DNA of 64,000 bases from Alistipes communis (GTDB lineage Bacteria; Bacteroidota; Bacteroidia; Bacteroidales; Rikenellaceae): NCBI RefSeq assembly GCF_006542665.1, contig NZ_AP019735.1, forward strand, positions 2,108,001 through 2,172,000. Reading direction: 5' to 3'. The notes beneath the pieces were generated by a model, which ran no database searches, was not told the DNA's origin, and saw only the letters and a program-made list of their open reading frames with translations. How positions within the stretch are numbered: the stretch's first letter is position 1; every line of letters starts with the position of its first letter. The translations under genes and the position numbers were made by a program. Positions 8,143-17,208 of the stretch are shown here, piece after piece.

Positions 8143-9213
8143 TCAGATCGTCAGCATTTTGAGCAGCAGTTCGCGCAGCAGCTCGCCGTCCGACGCGCCG
8201 CCTGCGTCGAGTCCCTTGCTCTTGCCGTCGTATTCGCGCAGCAGCCCCAGCACTCCGAAGACCTTGTTGTTGGGCCAGCGGGGCATGGCCTGCCGCAGTT
8301 CGTTGATCGCAAAGACGTTGCCCACCTTCAACGCCCGCATCAGCTCGGCGTCCGACGGCGCGCCCGTCCCCCGCCGCCGCGCGAGCCAGTAGAGGTAGTT
8401 GAGTACGAACAGTTGCCGGAACTGCCCGAACAGCGCCAGAACGGTCACCAGCAGCGGATTCTCCTTGGGGTTGCGGCCGAAGTGGTCGGCGATGCGCAGC
8501 GCGCGCGCCATGTCGCGGCCGAGTACGGCCTTGCACAGCTCGAAATTGTTGTATTCGCGCGAGATGCCGATGTTCCGCTCGATGTCGCGGTCGGTGATGC
8601 GCTGCGTCCCTTCGGGCAGCGAGACGAGCAGTTTTTCGAGTTCGTTGGCGATCTTCGACACGTCGCATCCCAAGTGGTCGGTCAGCATCGACAGCGCCTT
8701 CTCGTCGATACGGCACCCTTTCGAGGCGATGAATCCCGACAGCCACGGCCCGATCTCGTAGTCGCGCGGCCGCACCGACTCGAAGACCGCGCCGCAGGCG
8801 GCCGCCTGCTTGTAGAAGGCCGAACGCTTGTCGACGCTCTTCTCCTTGTGGCAGACGACGAGGATCGTCGACGCCTGCGGCTTCTGCGTGTAGAGCGAGA
8901 GCTTCTCGATCTGCCGCATCTGCTGCGCCTCCTTCAAGATCACTACTTCGTAGCTGCCCATCATCGGCATCTGGCGGCAGAAGTTGATGACCTGCCCCGG
9001 CTCCGTGTCGCGCCCGTAGAGGACGATCTGGTTGAACGACCGTTCGGCTTCGCCGAGGATCGTCGACGCCAGACGGTCGCACAGCGCGTCGATGAAATAG
9101 GACTCGTCGCCCATGAGCAGGTAGACCGGAGCGAAACGGCGGGCGGCGATATCGGCCGACAGGCGCTCGAACTGCGCCACTGAATCCCGGAAACGGACTG
9201 CACTCTTAGCCAT
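8143..9213 (-). CDS. holA: DNA polymerase III delta subunit
   Basis: 356 residues. HolA is the wrench of the clamp loader that opens the beta sliding clamp. The sequence shows the delta fold: an N-terminal AAA-like domain (PVYLLMGDESYFIDAL, then the beta-clamp contact area around QMPMMGSYEVVILKEA) and a C-terminal helical collar. The ATG at 9213 follows the tilS stop by 2 bp, so the two are coupled. The frame is open far upstream inside tilS, but the start is placed here because MAKSAVRFRDS leads directly into the conserved domain. Confidence 0.92.
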   Translation of the reverse strand: MAKSAVRFRDSVAQFERLSADIAARRFAPVYLLMGDESYFIDALCDRLASTILGEAERSFNQIVLYGRDTEPGQVINFCRQMPMMGSYEVVILKEAQQMRQIEKLSLYTQKPQASTILVVCHKEKSVDKRSAFYKQAAACGAVFESVRPRDYEIGPWLSGFIASKGCRIDEKALSMLTDHLGCDVSKIANELEKLLVSLPEGTQRITDRDIERNIGISREYNNFELCKAVLGRDMARALRIADHFGRNPKENPLLVTVLALFGQFRQLFVLNYLYWLARRRGTGAPSDAELMRALKVGNVFAINELRQAMPRWPNNKVFGVLGLLREYDGKSKGLDAGGASDGELLRELLLKMLTI

Positions 9214-9215
9214 AG

Positions 9216-10556
9216 TCAGATGATCTCTTTGGTGATACGCAAAACATTCTCCGTGCGGTCGGTCAGGCGGTAGCGGTCGTCGATGCGGCGGCCGACGAGC
9301 CACACGATCTCGTCGCCCGACAGGAGCACGAACTGGCGCTGTTTTTCGGGCAGCGAGACCTTGCGGTCGATCAGGTAGTCGCTCACCTTCTTGCGCCCCT
9401 CCATACCGAAGGGAATGAAGGTGTCGCCCTCGCGCCAGCGGCGCAGCCGCAGCGGATAGCGCAGCAGGTCGGCGTCGAGCAGCGCCACCTGCTCCGGCAC
9501 GTCGTAAGCGCGGATGTCGTCGATGTCGCACGCCTCGAAATAGAGCACCATGTTGCCGCAGTAACTGCGCTGGGCGCCCTGCTCGACGGTCACTTCGCAG
9601 GCGTCGCCGGGGGCGATGCGTTCGACGAGGATCCGTCCGCGGTCGACCGTGGCGACGTACTCCCTGGCGTAGAACCGCCGGCCCGTCGCCGCCTCGCTCA
9701 GTGCGCGGCAGAGTGCGTCGCAGACGTCGCCCTTGAAGCCGTACTGCGAACTGAGCAGTTCGTAGACGGCGAAATTGCGCGGATAGGCCGCCTCGATCCG
9801 TTCGACGTGGATCGTGGCGATCCCGTCGGCCTGGGTCACGACCTCTTCGCGCATGTGCGCGACGGCCGCCTCGATGAAGAGCTGCGTGTCGGTCAGCCGT
9901 TCGATGTTGCGGCGCATCAGGTCGGTGAACTTGGGGTTGATCTCGCGGATGCGGGGGATCAGCCCCAGCCGGATCTTGTTGCGCAGGTATTTGGTCGAGC
10001 GGTTCGAAGAGTCCTCGCGGAAGGGAATCTTCTGCGCCACGGCGTATTCCAGAATCTCGCGGCGCGAAGCGAACATCAGCGGTCGCACCACCCGTCCCAT
10101 GCGGGTGCTGATCCCCGTCAGCCCGCGCAGCCCCGTACCGCGCAGCAGGTTGATGAAAAAGGTCTCGATCGAGTCGTCGGCGTGGTGCGCCACGGCGATG
10201 GCCGCATAGCCGTGCTCGCGCCGCAGCTCCTCGAACCACGCATAGCGCAGCCGGCGGGCCGTCATCTCCATCGACTCGCCCGTGCGCTCCATTTCGGCCG
10301 CCGTGTCGAACCGCCGGTTGTAGCACGGCACGCCGTAGCGGGCAGCCTCGCGCGCTACGGTCACCTCGTCCTCGTCGCTCTCGGCGCCGCGCAGCTGGAA
10401 ATTGCAGTGCGCCACGCCGAACCGATAGCCCAGCGAGGCCATGAGCGACAGCAGCACCATCGAATCGACGCCGCCCGAAACGGTCAGCAGAATACGGTCG
10501 TCGCGGGAAAAGAGCCCGTGGCGCTCGACGTAGGATTGAAAACGGTCGGTCAGCAT
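9216..10556 (-). CDS. tilS: tRNA(Ile)-lysidine synthase
   Basis: 446 residues. TilS attaches lysine to C34 of the tRNA(Ile) that reads AUA, changing its anticodon identity. The N-type ATP-pyrophosphatase P-loop SGGVDS is at about residues 28-33, followed by FGVAHCNFQLRG and HHADDSIETF. A TilS middle domain and a C-terminal substrate-binding domain (GRKKVSDYLIDRKV) follow. It is first in a four-gene minus-strand cluster (tilS, holA, class IV-like gene, coiled-coil gene). No -7 box was found just upstream. Confidence 0.96.
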   Translation of the reverse strand: MLTDRFQSYVERHGLFSRDDRILLTVSGGVDSMVLLSLMASLGYRFGVAHCNFQLRGAESDEDEVTVAREAARYGVPCYNRRFDTAAEMERTGESMEMTARRLRYAWFEELRREHGYAAIAVAHHADDSIETFFINLLRGTGLRGLTGISTRMGRVVRPLMFASRREILEYAVAQKIPFREDSSNRSTKYLRNKIRLGLIPRIREINPKFTDLMRRNIERLTDTQLFIEAAVAHMREEVVTQADGIATIHVERIEAAYPRNFAVYELLSSQYGFKGDVCDALCRALSEAATGRRFYAREYVATVDRGRILVERIAPGDACEVTVEQGAQRSYCGNMVLYFEACDIDDIRAYDVPEQVALLDADLLRYPLRLRRWREGDTFIPFGMEGRKKVSDYLIDRKVSLPEKQRQFVLLSGDEIVWLVGRRIDDRYRLTDRTENVLRITKEII

Positions 10557-10620
10557 CTGTGTATCGAATTAAGAATTAATCGAAGCGGCCGTGTCGTCGG
10601 GATTTGGCGCCTCAGAGATG

Positions 10621-10668
10621 CGGCTCTCCGAGCCGTGCGGGCCGCATCCGCCGGCGGACGCGGCCCGC
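10621..10668. repeat. Two adjacent GC-rich hairpins between murB and tilS
   Basis: CGGCTC/GAGCCG (10621-10635) is followed by a 16-bp inverted repeat without a loop (10637-10652 with 10653-10668), one mismatch. It may act as a terminator for murB or fold as RNA; there is no T tail. Confidence 0.45.
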
Positions 10669-10738
10669 CGATGGCGTTCTCCGCAGGCTGCACCCGCACG
10701 GCGTACCCGACAGATCGTGTCATCCGTTCATTTTATAA

Positions 10739-11746
10739 TTATAAAACGTTTACTTCGGCGGCGATCTCCACGCCGAATTTCGCGCGCACGGCCTCCTGCA
10801 CTTTATGAGCCAGCGCCAGCACCTCGCCGCCCGTGGCGCCCCCGTAATTGACGAGCACCAGCGCCTGCTGGTCGTGGACGCCCACGCAGCCTTCGCGGTG
10901 TCCCTTCATGCCCGCCTGCTCGATCAGCCATCCCGCGGCCAGTTTCATGCGGCCTTCGGCGGCGGGGTAGAGCGGCAGGGCGGGGTAGTCCGTCCGAAGC
11001 CGTTCGGCGACGGCGGCCTCCACCACCGGATTCTTGAAGAAACTGCCGGCATTGCCCAGTACGGCCGTGTCGGGCAGCTTCGAGCGCCGGATCGCACAGA
11101 CTGCTTCGCGGATGTTGCGCAGCGTGGCGCCTCCGCGCGCCTCGGTCTCGCGCAGCAGATCGCCGTAACCCAGATCGGGCCGCGGACGGCGGCTCAGCCG
11201 GAAGGTGACCGCCGTGATGACGACCCGCCCCCGCAGCGCATGTTTGAAGACGCTCTCGCGGTAGCCGAAGGCACAATGTTCCCGCGAGAGGATCAACGTG
11301 TTGCATGTATCCGTGCAAAACATCTCGACGCTCTCGATCGCATCTTTCGCCTCTGCGCCGTAAGCTCCGATGTTCTGCACCGGCGCCGCCCCAACCTTGC
11401 CCGGGATGAGCGAGAGGTTCTCGATGCCCCACAGGTCGCGTTCGACGGCCCACGCCACCAGGTCGTCCCACTCGACGCCCGCTTCGGCACGCACGGCCAC
11501 GGCGTCGGGCGCCTCGGCCACGACGTCGATCGACGCGGCGCGCGGGGTCAGCAGCACACCGTCGAAATCCTGCGTGAAGAGAATGTTGTTGCCCCCCGCC
11601 AGCACCGTCCATTTCGCGGGCGCCCCCTTCCTGAAAAAGGCGGTCAGGTCGTCCGTCGTTTCGAACTCGACGAGCCGCGCGGCCCGCTGCCGCACGTGGA
11701 AACTGTTGCGGCCGGAGAGGTCGATGTCATAAAAATCCCGAATCAT
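10739..11746 (-). CDS. murB: UDP-N-acetylenolpyruvoylglucosamine reductase
   Basis: 335 residues, type I MurB. It reduces UDP-GlcNAc-enolpyruvate to UDP-MurNAc in peptidoglycan synthesis, using FAD and NADPH. Visible motifs are NSFHVRQRA, the FAD-binding stretch LAGGNNILF, IPGKVGAAPVQNIGAYG, and the catalytic Ser region LGNAGSFFKNP. ATG 11746 is favoured because TATCTTTG lies at 11758-11751, only 4 bp before it. Any longer start would fall inside or upstream of the promoter, and the resulting mRNA would be nearly leaderless. The next gene is divergent. Confidence 0.96.
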   Translation of the reverse strand: MIRDFYDIDLSGRNSFHVRQRAARLVEFETTDDLTAFFRKGAPAKWTVLAGGNNILFTQDFDGVLLTPRAASIDVVAEAPDAVAVRAEAGVEWDDLVAWAVERDLWGIENLSLIPGKVGAAPVQNIGAYGAEAKDAIESVEMFCTDTCNTLILSREHCAFGYRESVFKHALRGRVVITAVTFRLSRRPRPDLGYGDLLRETEARGGATLRNIREAVCAIRRSKLPDTAVLGNAGSFFKNPVVEAAVAERLRTDYPALPLYPAAEGRMKLAAGWLIEQAGMKGHREGCVGVHDQQALVLVNYGGATGGEVLALAHKVQEAVRAKFGVEIAAEVNVL

Positions 11747-11750
11747 ATTG

Positions 11751-11758
11751 CAAAGATA
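11751..11758 (-). promoter_or_regulatory. -7 box of murB
   Basis: Minus-strand TATCTTTG ends 4 bp before the murB ATG. Transcription starting 5-7 bp after the box would begin at or inside the start codon. No good TTTG was seen at the expected upstream position. Confidence 0.55.
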
Positions 11759-11795
11759 GGGAATTTTTATTAACTTTACCCTTGTTTCCGACGGC

Positions 11796-11937
11796 CGTTT
11801 TCTCGCCTCGGCATCGCCCGCGCAAGCGCGGCTCTGCCTATTTGGCTTATCGAAAACGTTGAATTTCATTCTTCGTTTTCTCGCCTCGGCATAGTCTGAA
11901 CTGCGTTCGGCTCTGCGCTCGGCTTATCGAAAACGTT
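11796..11937 (+). repeat. Two variant copies of the 75-bp repeat family, without a -7 box
   Basis: Copies at 11796-11860 and 11874-11937 start 78 bp apart. Each opens CGTTTTCTCGCCTCGGCAT and closes GGCTTATCGAAAACGTT, so CGTTTTC and GAAAACG form terminal inverted repeats. They share the CGCCTCGGC and CGGCTTAnCG blocks with the promoter-bearing family but have ATCGAAAACG where that family has TATCTTTG. They lie between murB and the DUF4301 gene. Confidence 0.65.
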
Positions 11938-12004
11938 CGGTCGAAACCGGAAACGGAGCGCAGCTTCCGCAACCGATCGCCATGCACTAAAACCTGAACC
12001 GCCT

Positions 12005-13438
12005 ATGTTCACCGAACAGGATACGGCCTGCATCCGGGCTCACGGCCTCACCCCCGAAGCGGTGGAGCGCCAACTCGAAAACTTCCGCCGCGGCTTTCCC
12101 TTCCTGAAAGTCGTCCGCGCCGCCGCTCCGGGCGACGGCATTCTCGTTCCCGCGCCGCAGGAAGTGGCGGCCGCCGTGCGCCGCTACGACGAAGCGGCGG
12201 CGCGGCTCGGCATCGTCAAGTTCGTTCCGGCGTCGGGCGCCGCGACGCGCATGTTCAAGGAGCTTTTCGCCTTCGTCGAGGAGGGGCGGCGCAGCGAGGG
12301 GATCGACCGCCTGCTGCAGAACATCGAACGCTTCGCCTTCTGGCCCGAACTGCGCGCCACGCTGCCTGCCGGCGCCGACGACCGCACCGTGGTCGAACAC
12401 ATCATCGGCAAGGGACTCGGCTACGGAGGCCGGCCCAAGGGGCTGGTGACCTTCCACGCCTATGCGGAAGGGGCGCGCAAAGCGGCCGAAGAACATCTGG
12501 TCGAAGGGGCGCAATACGCCGCCGCAGGGGGGCGCGTACGCATCCATTTCACCGTTTCGCCGGAGCACCGCGCGGACTTCGAGGCGCTCATGGCCGAGAA
12601 AGTTCCGCTGTACGAGCGGCGTTTCGGCGTGCACTACGACATCGCCTTCTCCGAACAGAAACCCTCGACCGACACGGTGGCGGTCAATCCCGACAATACG
12701 CTCTTCCGTACCGACGCGGGGGCGCTGCTCTTCCGTCCGGCGGGACACGGCGCCCTGATCGAAAACCTCAACGAGATCGACGCCGACCTCGTCTTCGTCA
12801 AGAACATCGACAACGTGACCACCGACGCCCGCCGCGGCGACACGGTAACCTATAAGAAGGTGCTGGCAGGACTGCTGCTCGAATTGCAGGAGCGCAGTTT
12901 CGAGTATATCCGTGCGCTCGATACGGGCGGCGCCGAACTGGCCGACATCGCCCGCTTCATCCGCGAACGGCTCTGCGTGAAGCTGCCCGACGACTACAAC
13001 TCGGCCGTGCTGCGCGCCGTCCTCGACCGTCCCATCCGTCTGTGCGGCATGGTGCGCAACGAGGGCGAGCCGGGCGGCGGCCCCTTCTGGGCGGTCAACG
13101 ACGACGGCACCGAATCGCTCCAAATCGCCGAGTCGAGCCAGATCGCACCCGCCGACCGGCCGCTCATGCAGCGGGCCACCCACTTCAATCCGGTCGATCT
13201 GGTCTGCGGCGTGCGCAACGTGAGGGGCGAGAAATTCGACCTGCGGCGGTATACCGATCCGCAGACGGGTTTCATCTCGTCGAAATCCTACGCCGGCCGC
13301 GAGCTGCGGGCGCAGGAGCTGCCGGGGTTGTGGAACGGCGCGATGGCACGCTGGAACACCGTTTTCGTCGACGTCCCCGTCACGACGTTCTCGCCTGTGA
13401 AAGTCGTCCTCGACCTGCTGCGGCCGCAGCATCAATAA
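12005..13438 (+). CDS. DUF4301 family protein
   Basis: 477 residues, close to the length of the Bacteroidetes DUF4301 family. The sequence has a sugar-nucleotidyltransferase-like look: FVPASGAATRMFKEL near residue 75 resembles a phosphate-binding opening, and PKGLVTFH and NPDNTLFRTDAGALLFRPAGHGALIENLN further on suit such a fold. No enzyme activity is established as far as I know. The gene stands alone between murB (divergent) and the V-ATPase operon, and ends at a strong terminator. No signal peptide, so cytoplasmic. Confidence 0.85.
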   Translation: MFTEQDTACIRAHGLTPEAVERQLENFRRGFPFLKVVRAAAPGDGILVPAPQEVAAAVRRYDEAAARLGIVKFVPASGAATRMFKELFAFVEEGRRSEGIDRLLQNIERFAFWPELRATLPAGADDRTVVEHIIGKGLGYGGRPKGLVTFHAYAEGARKAAEEHLVEGAQYAAAGGRVRIHFTVSPEHRADFEALMAEKVPLYERRFGVHYDIAFSEQKPSTDTVAVNPDNTLFRTDAGALLFRPAGHGALIENLNEIDADLVFVKNIDNVTTDARRGDTVTYKKVLAGLLLELQERSFEYIRALDTGGAELADIARFIRERLCVKLPDDYNSAVLRAVLDRPIRLCGMVRNEGEPGGGPFWAVNDDGTESLQIAESSQIAPADRPLMQRATHFNPVDLVCGVRNVRGEKFDLRRYTDPQTGFISSKSYAGRELRAQELPGLWNGAMARWNTVFVDVPVTTFSPVKVVLDLLRPQHQ

Positions 13439-13460
13439 GCGTTCGGGCCGGCGTTTCCGG

Positions 13461-13500
13461 CAACGGGCCGCAGCACGCTGCGGCCCGTTGCCGTTTTCCT
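13461..13500 (+). terminator. Terminator of the DUF4301 gene
   Basis: Perfect 15-bp stem GGCAACGGGCCGCAG (13461-13475) with its complement at 13480-13494, loop CACG, then GTTTTC. It starts 22 bp after the stop. Confidence 0.8.
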
Positions 13501-13694
13501 GCGGTTGAAAACGGTCGCGGTTTGTTCAAAAAACGGCCTATGTTGTTCAAAAAGTAAAACCTTCATACTACTTTCGAAGGACAAGCGTTTCCTTTCGAAA
13601 CAAAATGAATGTAATTTGTACGATTCCGGCGCAAAAGTGTCCTAAACCAGCAAAAAACGACCTTTCGCTTTCGGATAACTTCGAAAAAAATGCC
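13501..13694. other. Intergenic, no gene recognised
   Basis: AT-rich stretch between the terminator and the promoter-repeat array. Short open frames exist but none has a recognisable product or start signal. Confidence 0.4.
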
Positions 13695-13927
13695 TATCTT
13701 TGGCTGACGTCTTAGATACTCCGCCTCGGCAAAAAGCAAATGAAATTTGCATTGCACTCGGCTTAGTCGTATCTTTGGCTGACCGTCTTAGATACTCCGC
13801 CTCGGCAAAAACAAATGAAATTTGCATTGCGCTCGGCTTAATCGTATCTTTGGCTGACGTCTTAGATACTCCGCCTCGGCAAAAAGCAAATGAAATTTGC
13901 ATTGCGCTCGGCTTAATCGTATCTTTA
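13695..13927 (+). repeat. Promoter-bearing tandem repeat array (family 1, locus B)
   Basis: Three direct copies with an exact 75-bp period. TATCTTTG starts at 13695, 13770 and 13845, and a fourth, altered box TATCTTTA starts at 13920. Each unit carries GATACTCCGCCTCGGC, the inverted repeat GCAAAT-GAA-ATTTGC, and CTCGGCTTAnTCG just before the next box. The TTTG of the inverted repeat lies exactly 20 bp before the box, giving TTTG-N20-TATCTTTG. The array points into the V-ATPase operon. Confidence 0.88.
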
Positions 13928-13978
13928 CCGGATAGGCGTTTGTACGAGAAATTATTGAATTACGATAATCAGAACACT

Positions 13979-14593
13979 ATGGAGAACAAACTTCAACAAT
14001 TGACCCAGAAGCTCTACGACGAGGGGCTGGAGAAGGGTCGTGCCGAGGCCGAACGTCTGGTCTCGGAAGCGAAGAGCGAAGCCGCCAAGATCATCGCCGA
14101 TGCCAAGGCCGAAGCCGAAGCCATCGTGAAGGCCGCCGAGGCCAAGGCCGAAGATACGGCCAAGAATTCGATGACCGAGATCGCACTGGCGGGCAAACAG
14201 GCCGTCGCCCGGATCAAGGAGGAGATATCCTCGCTGATTGCGGCCGAGAGTACCTTCTCCGCCGTGAAAGCCGCCAATCTGGATCCCGAATTCGTCAAGG
14301 CGATGCTGCTGAGCGTCGCCCGCAACTGGAACGGCGCATCGTCGTCGAAGGTCGAACTGCAAGCGCTGCTGCCCGAAGCCGAGCGGGCGAAGTTCGACGC
14401 TGCGTTCGCCGCTGCGGCCAAGGAGCTGCTCGAAGCGGGCATCGAAGTGGGTTATTCGAAGGAGGTACGCACCGGCTTCAAGGTGGGCGCCAAGGGCGGC
14501 AGCTATTACATCTCCTTCTCGGACGACGATTTCGAGGCACTGTTGAAGGAGTATCTGCGCGGCAAGATCTCCGAACTGCTGTTCAAAGCCTGA
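13979..14593 (+). CDS. atpE: V-type ATP synthase subunit E (peripheral stalk)
   Basis: 204 residues from ATG 13979. The first two thirds of the N-terminal half form an Ala/Glu/Lys-rich amphipathic helix typical of the E stalk subunit (GRAEAERLVSEAKSEAAK), and the C-terminal half is the globular alpha/beta head that meets the catalytic hexamer. It is the first gene of the operon. The frame is also open through the upstream 75-bp repeats, because 75 is a multiple of three, but that extension is repeat DNA upstream of the promoter boxes. Confidence 0.9.
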   Translation: MENKLQQLTQKLYDEGLEKGRAEAERLVSEAKSEAAKIIADAKAEAEAIVKAAEAKAEDTAKNSMTEIALAGKQAVARIKEEISSLIAAESTFSAVKAANLDPEFVKAMLLSVARNWNGASSSKVELQALLPEAERAKFDAAFAAAAKELLEAGIEVGYSKEVRTGFKVGAKGGSYYISFSDDDFEALLKEYLRGKISELLFKA

Positions 14594-14600
14594 CACCGCC

Positions 14601-15434
14601 ATGTTCGATACCAACTATTATTGTCTGGTAGCCGGACTGCGGGAGTACTCGCTCGACGGCGGCGCGAAGGGATTCGATCCGCACGCCATCCTCGACGAGA
14701 TCCTCCGCGAGCTGACGCCGCGCGACCTGCGCGCCGTCAGGCTGCTCTACGGCTATTACGACTGCAAAAACCTGATCGCCCTGCGTGCGGGCAGTCCGGC
14801 GCACGATCCGCTGGGCAACTTCGCGCGCGAACGGCTCAAGGAGGAGACGGAACACCCGCGCCTGCTGCCGCACGCGATCGGACTGGTGCTGGCGGCCTAT
14901 GCCCGCCCCGACGGGGAGGAGGCCGAGGAGGTGGATACCTCGCGCCCCTTCGAACAGGCGCTTTTCGAAGCCTATTACGGACTGTGCGCCGCGTCGCCGA
15001 GCCGTTTCCTGCGCGAGTGGAGCGATTTCGACCGCACGCTGCGCAACGTCGCGGCGGCCACGACGGCCCGTGCCGCGGGGCGTCCCGTCGACGGGCACGT
15101 CGTGGGTAACGACGACGTGGCCGAGCAGCTGCGCCGTTCGTCGGCCTCCGACTTCGGCCTGCGGGGCGAACTGCCCTACATCGATGCGGTGATCGCCGCC
15201 GTGAACGACGAAAGCAACCTGCTGGAAAAGGAGCACAAGATCGACCGCATCCGCTGGCAGCAGGCCGTCGATCTGGTAGCCGAAGACTACTTCAACGTGA
15301 ACGCCGTCCTCTCGTACCTCGTGCGCATCAATCTGGTGGCACGCTGGACGCAGCTCGACGAGGCGCGCGGCCGCGCCATGCTCGGACGGCTGCTGCGCGA
15401 ACTGGACGGCAAGGAATTGATAAATAACAAATAG
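14601..15434 (+). CDS. DUF2764 protein, V-ATPase operon subunit (C-like)
   Basis: 277 residues, starting MFDTNYYCLVAGLREYSLDG, which matches the DUF2764 family found in Bacteroidetes V-ATPase operons. The protein is helical and soluble, and its position between E and A is where archaeal operons carry subunit C. I infer that it replaces C as the central-stalk socket; this is not proven by sequence alone. It lies 7 bp after E and 6 bp before A. No other C-like gene is present in the operon. Confidence 0.85.
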   Translation: MFDTNYYCLVAGLREYSLDGGAKGFDPHAILDEILRELTPRDLRAVRLLYGYYDCKNLIALRAGSPAHDPLGNFARERLKEETEHPRLLPHAIGLVLAAYARPDGEEAEEVDTSRPFEQALFEAYYGLCAASPSRFLREWSDFDRTLRNVAAATTARAAGRPVDGHVVGNDDVAEQLRRSSASDFGLRGELPYIDAVIAAVNDESNLLEKEHKIDRIRWQQAVDLVAEDYFNVNAVLSYLVRINLVARWTQLDEARGRAMLGRLLRELDGKELINNK

Positions 15435-15440
15435 TCAGAT

Positions 15441-17198
15441 ATGAAAACTACAGGACGTGTAAACGGTATCATCTCCAACATCGTCATCGTCAAGGCGGAC
15501 GGGCCTGTGGCCCAGAACGAGATCTGTTACGTGTGGACGGGCGATACCAAAATGATGGCCGAGGTCATCAAAGTCATCGGCGACGACGCCTACGTGCAGG
15601 TTTACGACAGCACGCGCGGTCTGAAAATCGGCGACCGGGTCGAATTCGAAGGCCACATGCTCGAAGCGACGCTGGCTCCGGGTCTGCTGTCGCGCAACTA
15701 CGACGGATTGCAGAACGACCTCGAAAAGATGGATAGTCTCTTCATCGAACGCGGTTCGATCACCGACCCGATCGATTTCGATAAGACGTGGGAGTTCACG
15801 CCGCTGGCCAAGGCGGGCGACAAGGTCTCGGCCGCTTCGTGGCTGGGCGAGGTGAAGGAGCAGTGGATTCCCCACAAGATCATGGTTCCCTTCACGATGA
15901 CGGGCAGCTATACGGTCAAGAGCGTCGCCGCGGCGGGCTCCTACAAGGTCACCGACACGGTGGCCGTCCTGACCGACGCCGAAGGCGGCGACCACGAGGT
16001 GACGATGGTGCAGCGCTGGCCCGTGAAGCAGGCGATCCGCAGCTACGTCGAGAAACCGCGCCCCGACCGCATCATGGAGACGGGCGTGCGCGCGATCGAC
16101 ACCTTCAACCCGCTGGCCGAAGGCGGTACGGGCTTCATCCCGGGGCCGTTCGGCGCCGGCAAGACCGTGTTGCAGCACGCCATTTCGAAACAGGCCGACG
16201 CCGACGTCATCATCATGATCGCCTGCGGCGAGCGCGCCAACGAGGTGGTCGAAATCTTCAAGGAGTTCCCCGAACTGATTGACCCCCATACGGGCCACCC
16301 CCTCATGGAGCGTACGATCATCATCTGCAACACGTCGAACATGCCCGTCGCCGCGCGCGAGGCGTCGGTCTACACGGGCATGACCATCGGCGAATACTAC
16401 CGCGCCATGGGACTCAAAGTGCTCGTCATGGCCGACTCGACGTCGCGCTGGGCGCAGGCGCTGCGCGAGATGTCGAACCGCCTGGAAGAGCTGCCCGGTC
16501 AGGATGCCTTCCCGATGGACCTCTCGGCGATCATCTCGAACTTCTATTCACGGGCCGGTCTGGTGCGCCTGACCAACGGACAGACGGGTTCGGTGACCTT
16601 CCTCGGTACGGTGTCGCCCGCGGGCGGCAACCTCAAAGAGCCGGTCACGGAGTCCACGAAGAAGGCGGCGCGCTGCTTCTACGCCCTGGCGCAGGCGCGT
16701 GCCGACTCGAAGCGTTATCCCGCCATCGATCCGCTCGATTCCTACTCGAAATATCTGGAATATCCCGAAATCCGCGAATACCTCGACGCGCACATCGGCA
16801 AGGGCTGGGTGGACAACGTCTATGCCGGCAAGACGCTCGTGCAGCGCGGCAAGGAGGCCAACGACCAGATCAACATTTTGGGCGACGACGGCGTGCCGGT
16901 GGAGTACCACGAACGCTTCTGGAAGTCGGAGCTGATCGATTTCGTGATCTTGCAGCAGGACGCCTTCGACGACATCGACGCCAACTGTCCGCTCGAACGC
17001 CAGAAGATGATGTTCGAGATGGTGCTCGACATCTGCAACAAGACGTTCGACTTCGCCGATTTCGAGGAGTGCTCCAAGTTCTTCAAGACGCTGATCAACC
17101 TCTTCCGCCAGATGAACTACGCGGAGTGGCAGTCCGAGAAATTCGCCGACTACCGCTCGCAGATCGAGGCGCTCGTAAACGAACAGCTCAACAAATAA
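15441..17198 (+). CDS. atpA: V-type ATP synthase subunit A (catalytic)
   Basis: 585 residues, normal length. The A subunit hydrolyses or makes ATP. Visible are the N-terminal beta barrel, the A-type bulge domain (about 110-190), the P-loop GPFGAGKT at 235-242, the GERANE motif and the SRWAQALREMSNRLEE segment. It sits between DUF2764 and B, with 10 bp to B. The enzyme couples ion transport across the inner membrane to ATP turnover. Confidence 0.98.
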   Translation: MKTTGRVNGIISNIVIVKADGPVAQNEICYVWTGDTKMMAEVIKVIGDDAYVQVYDSTRGLKIGDRVEFEGHMLEATLAPGLLSRNYDGLQNDLEKMDSLFIERGSITDPIDFDKTWEFTPLAKAGDKVSAASWLGEVKEQWIPHKIMVPFTMTGSYTVKSVAAAGSYKVTDTVAVLTDAEGGDHEVTMVQRWPVKQAIRSYVEKPRPDRIMETGVRAIDTFNPLAEGGTGFIPGPFGAGKTVLQHAISKQADADVIIMIACGERANEVVEIFKEFPELIDPHTGHPLMERTIIICNTSNMPVAAREASVYTGMTIGEYYRAMGLKVLVMADSTSRWAQALREMSNRLEELPGQDAFPMDLSAIISNFYSRAGLVRLTNGQTGSVTFLGTVSPAGGNLKEPVTESTKKAARCFYALAQARADSKRYPAIDPLDSYSKYLEYPEIREYLDAHIGKGWVDNVYAGKTLVQRGKEANDQINILGDDGVPVEYHERFWKSELIDFVILQQDAFDDIDANCPLERQKMMFEMVLDICNKTFDFADFEECSKFFKTLINLFRQMNYAEWQSEKFADYRSQIEALVNEQLNK

Positions 17199-17208
17199 GA
17201 CCGAAGCT

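Noticed and set aside
13695..13927. CRISPR-like array
   Set aside because: Units are direct tandem repeats with no variable spacers, and no cas gene is present.
13700..13978. In-frame extension of atpE through the 75-bp repeats
   Set aside because: The frame is open only because 75 is divisible by three. The sequence is repeat DNA containing the promoter boxes, and ATG 13979 gives a normal subunit E.
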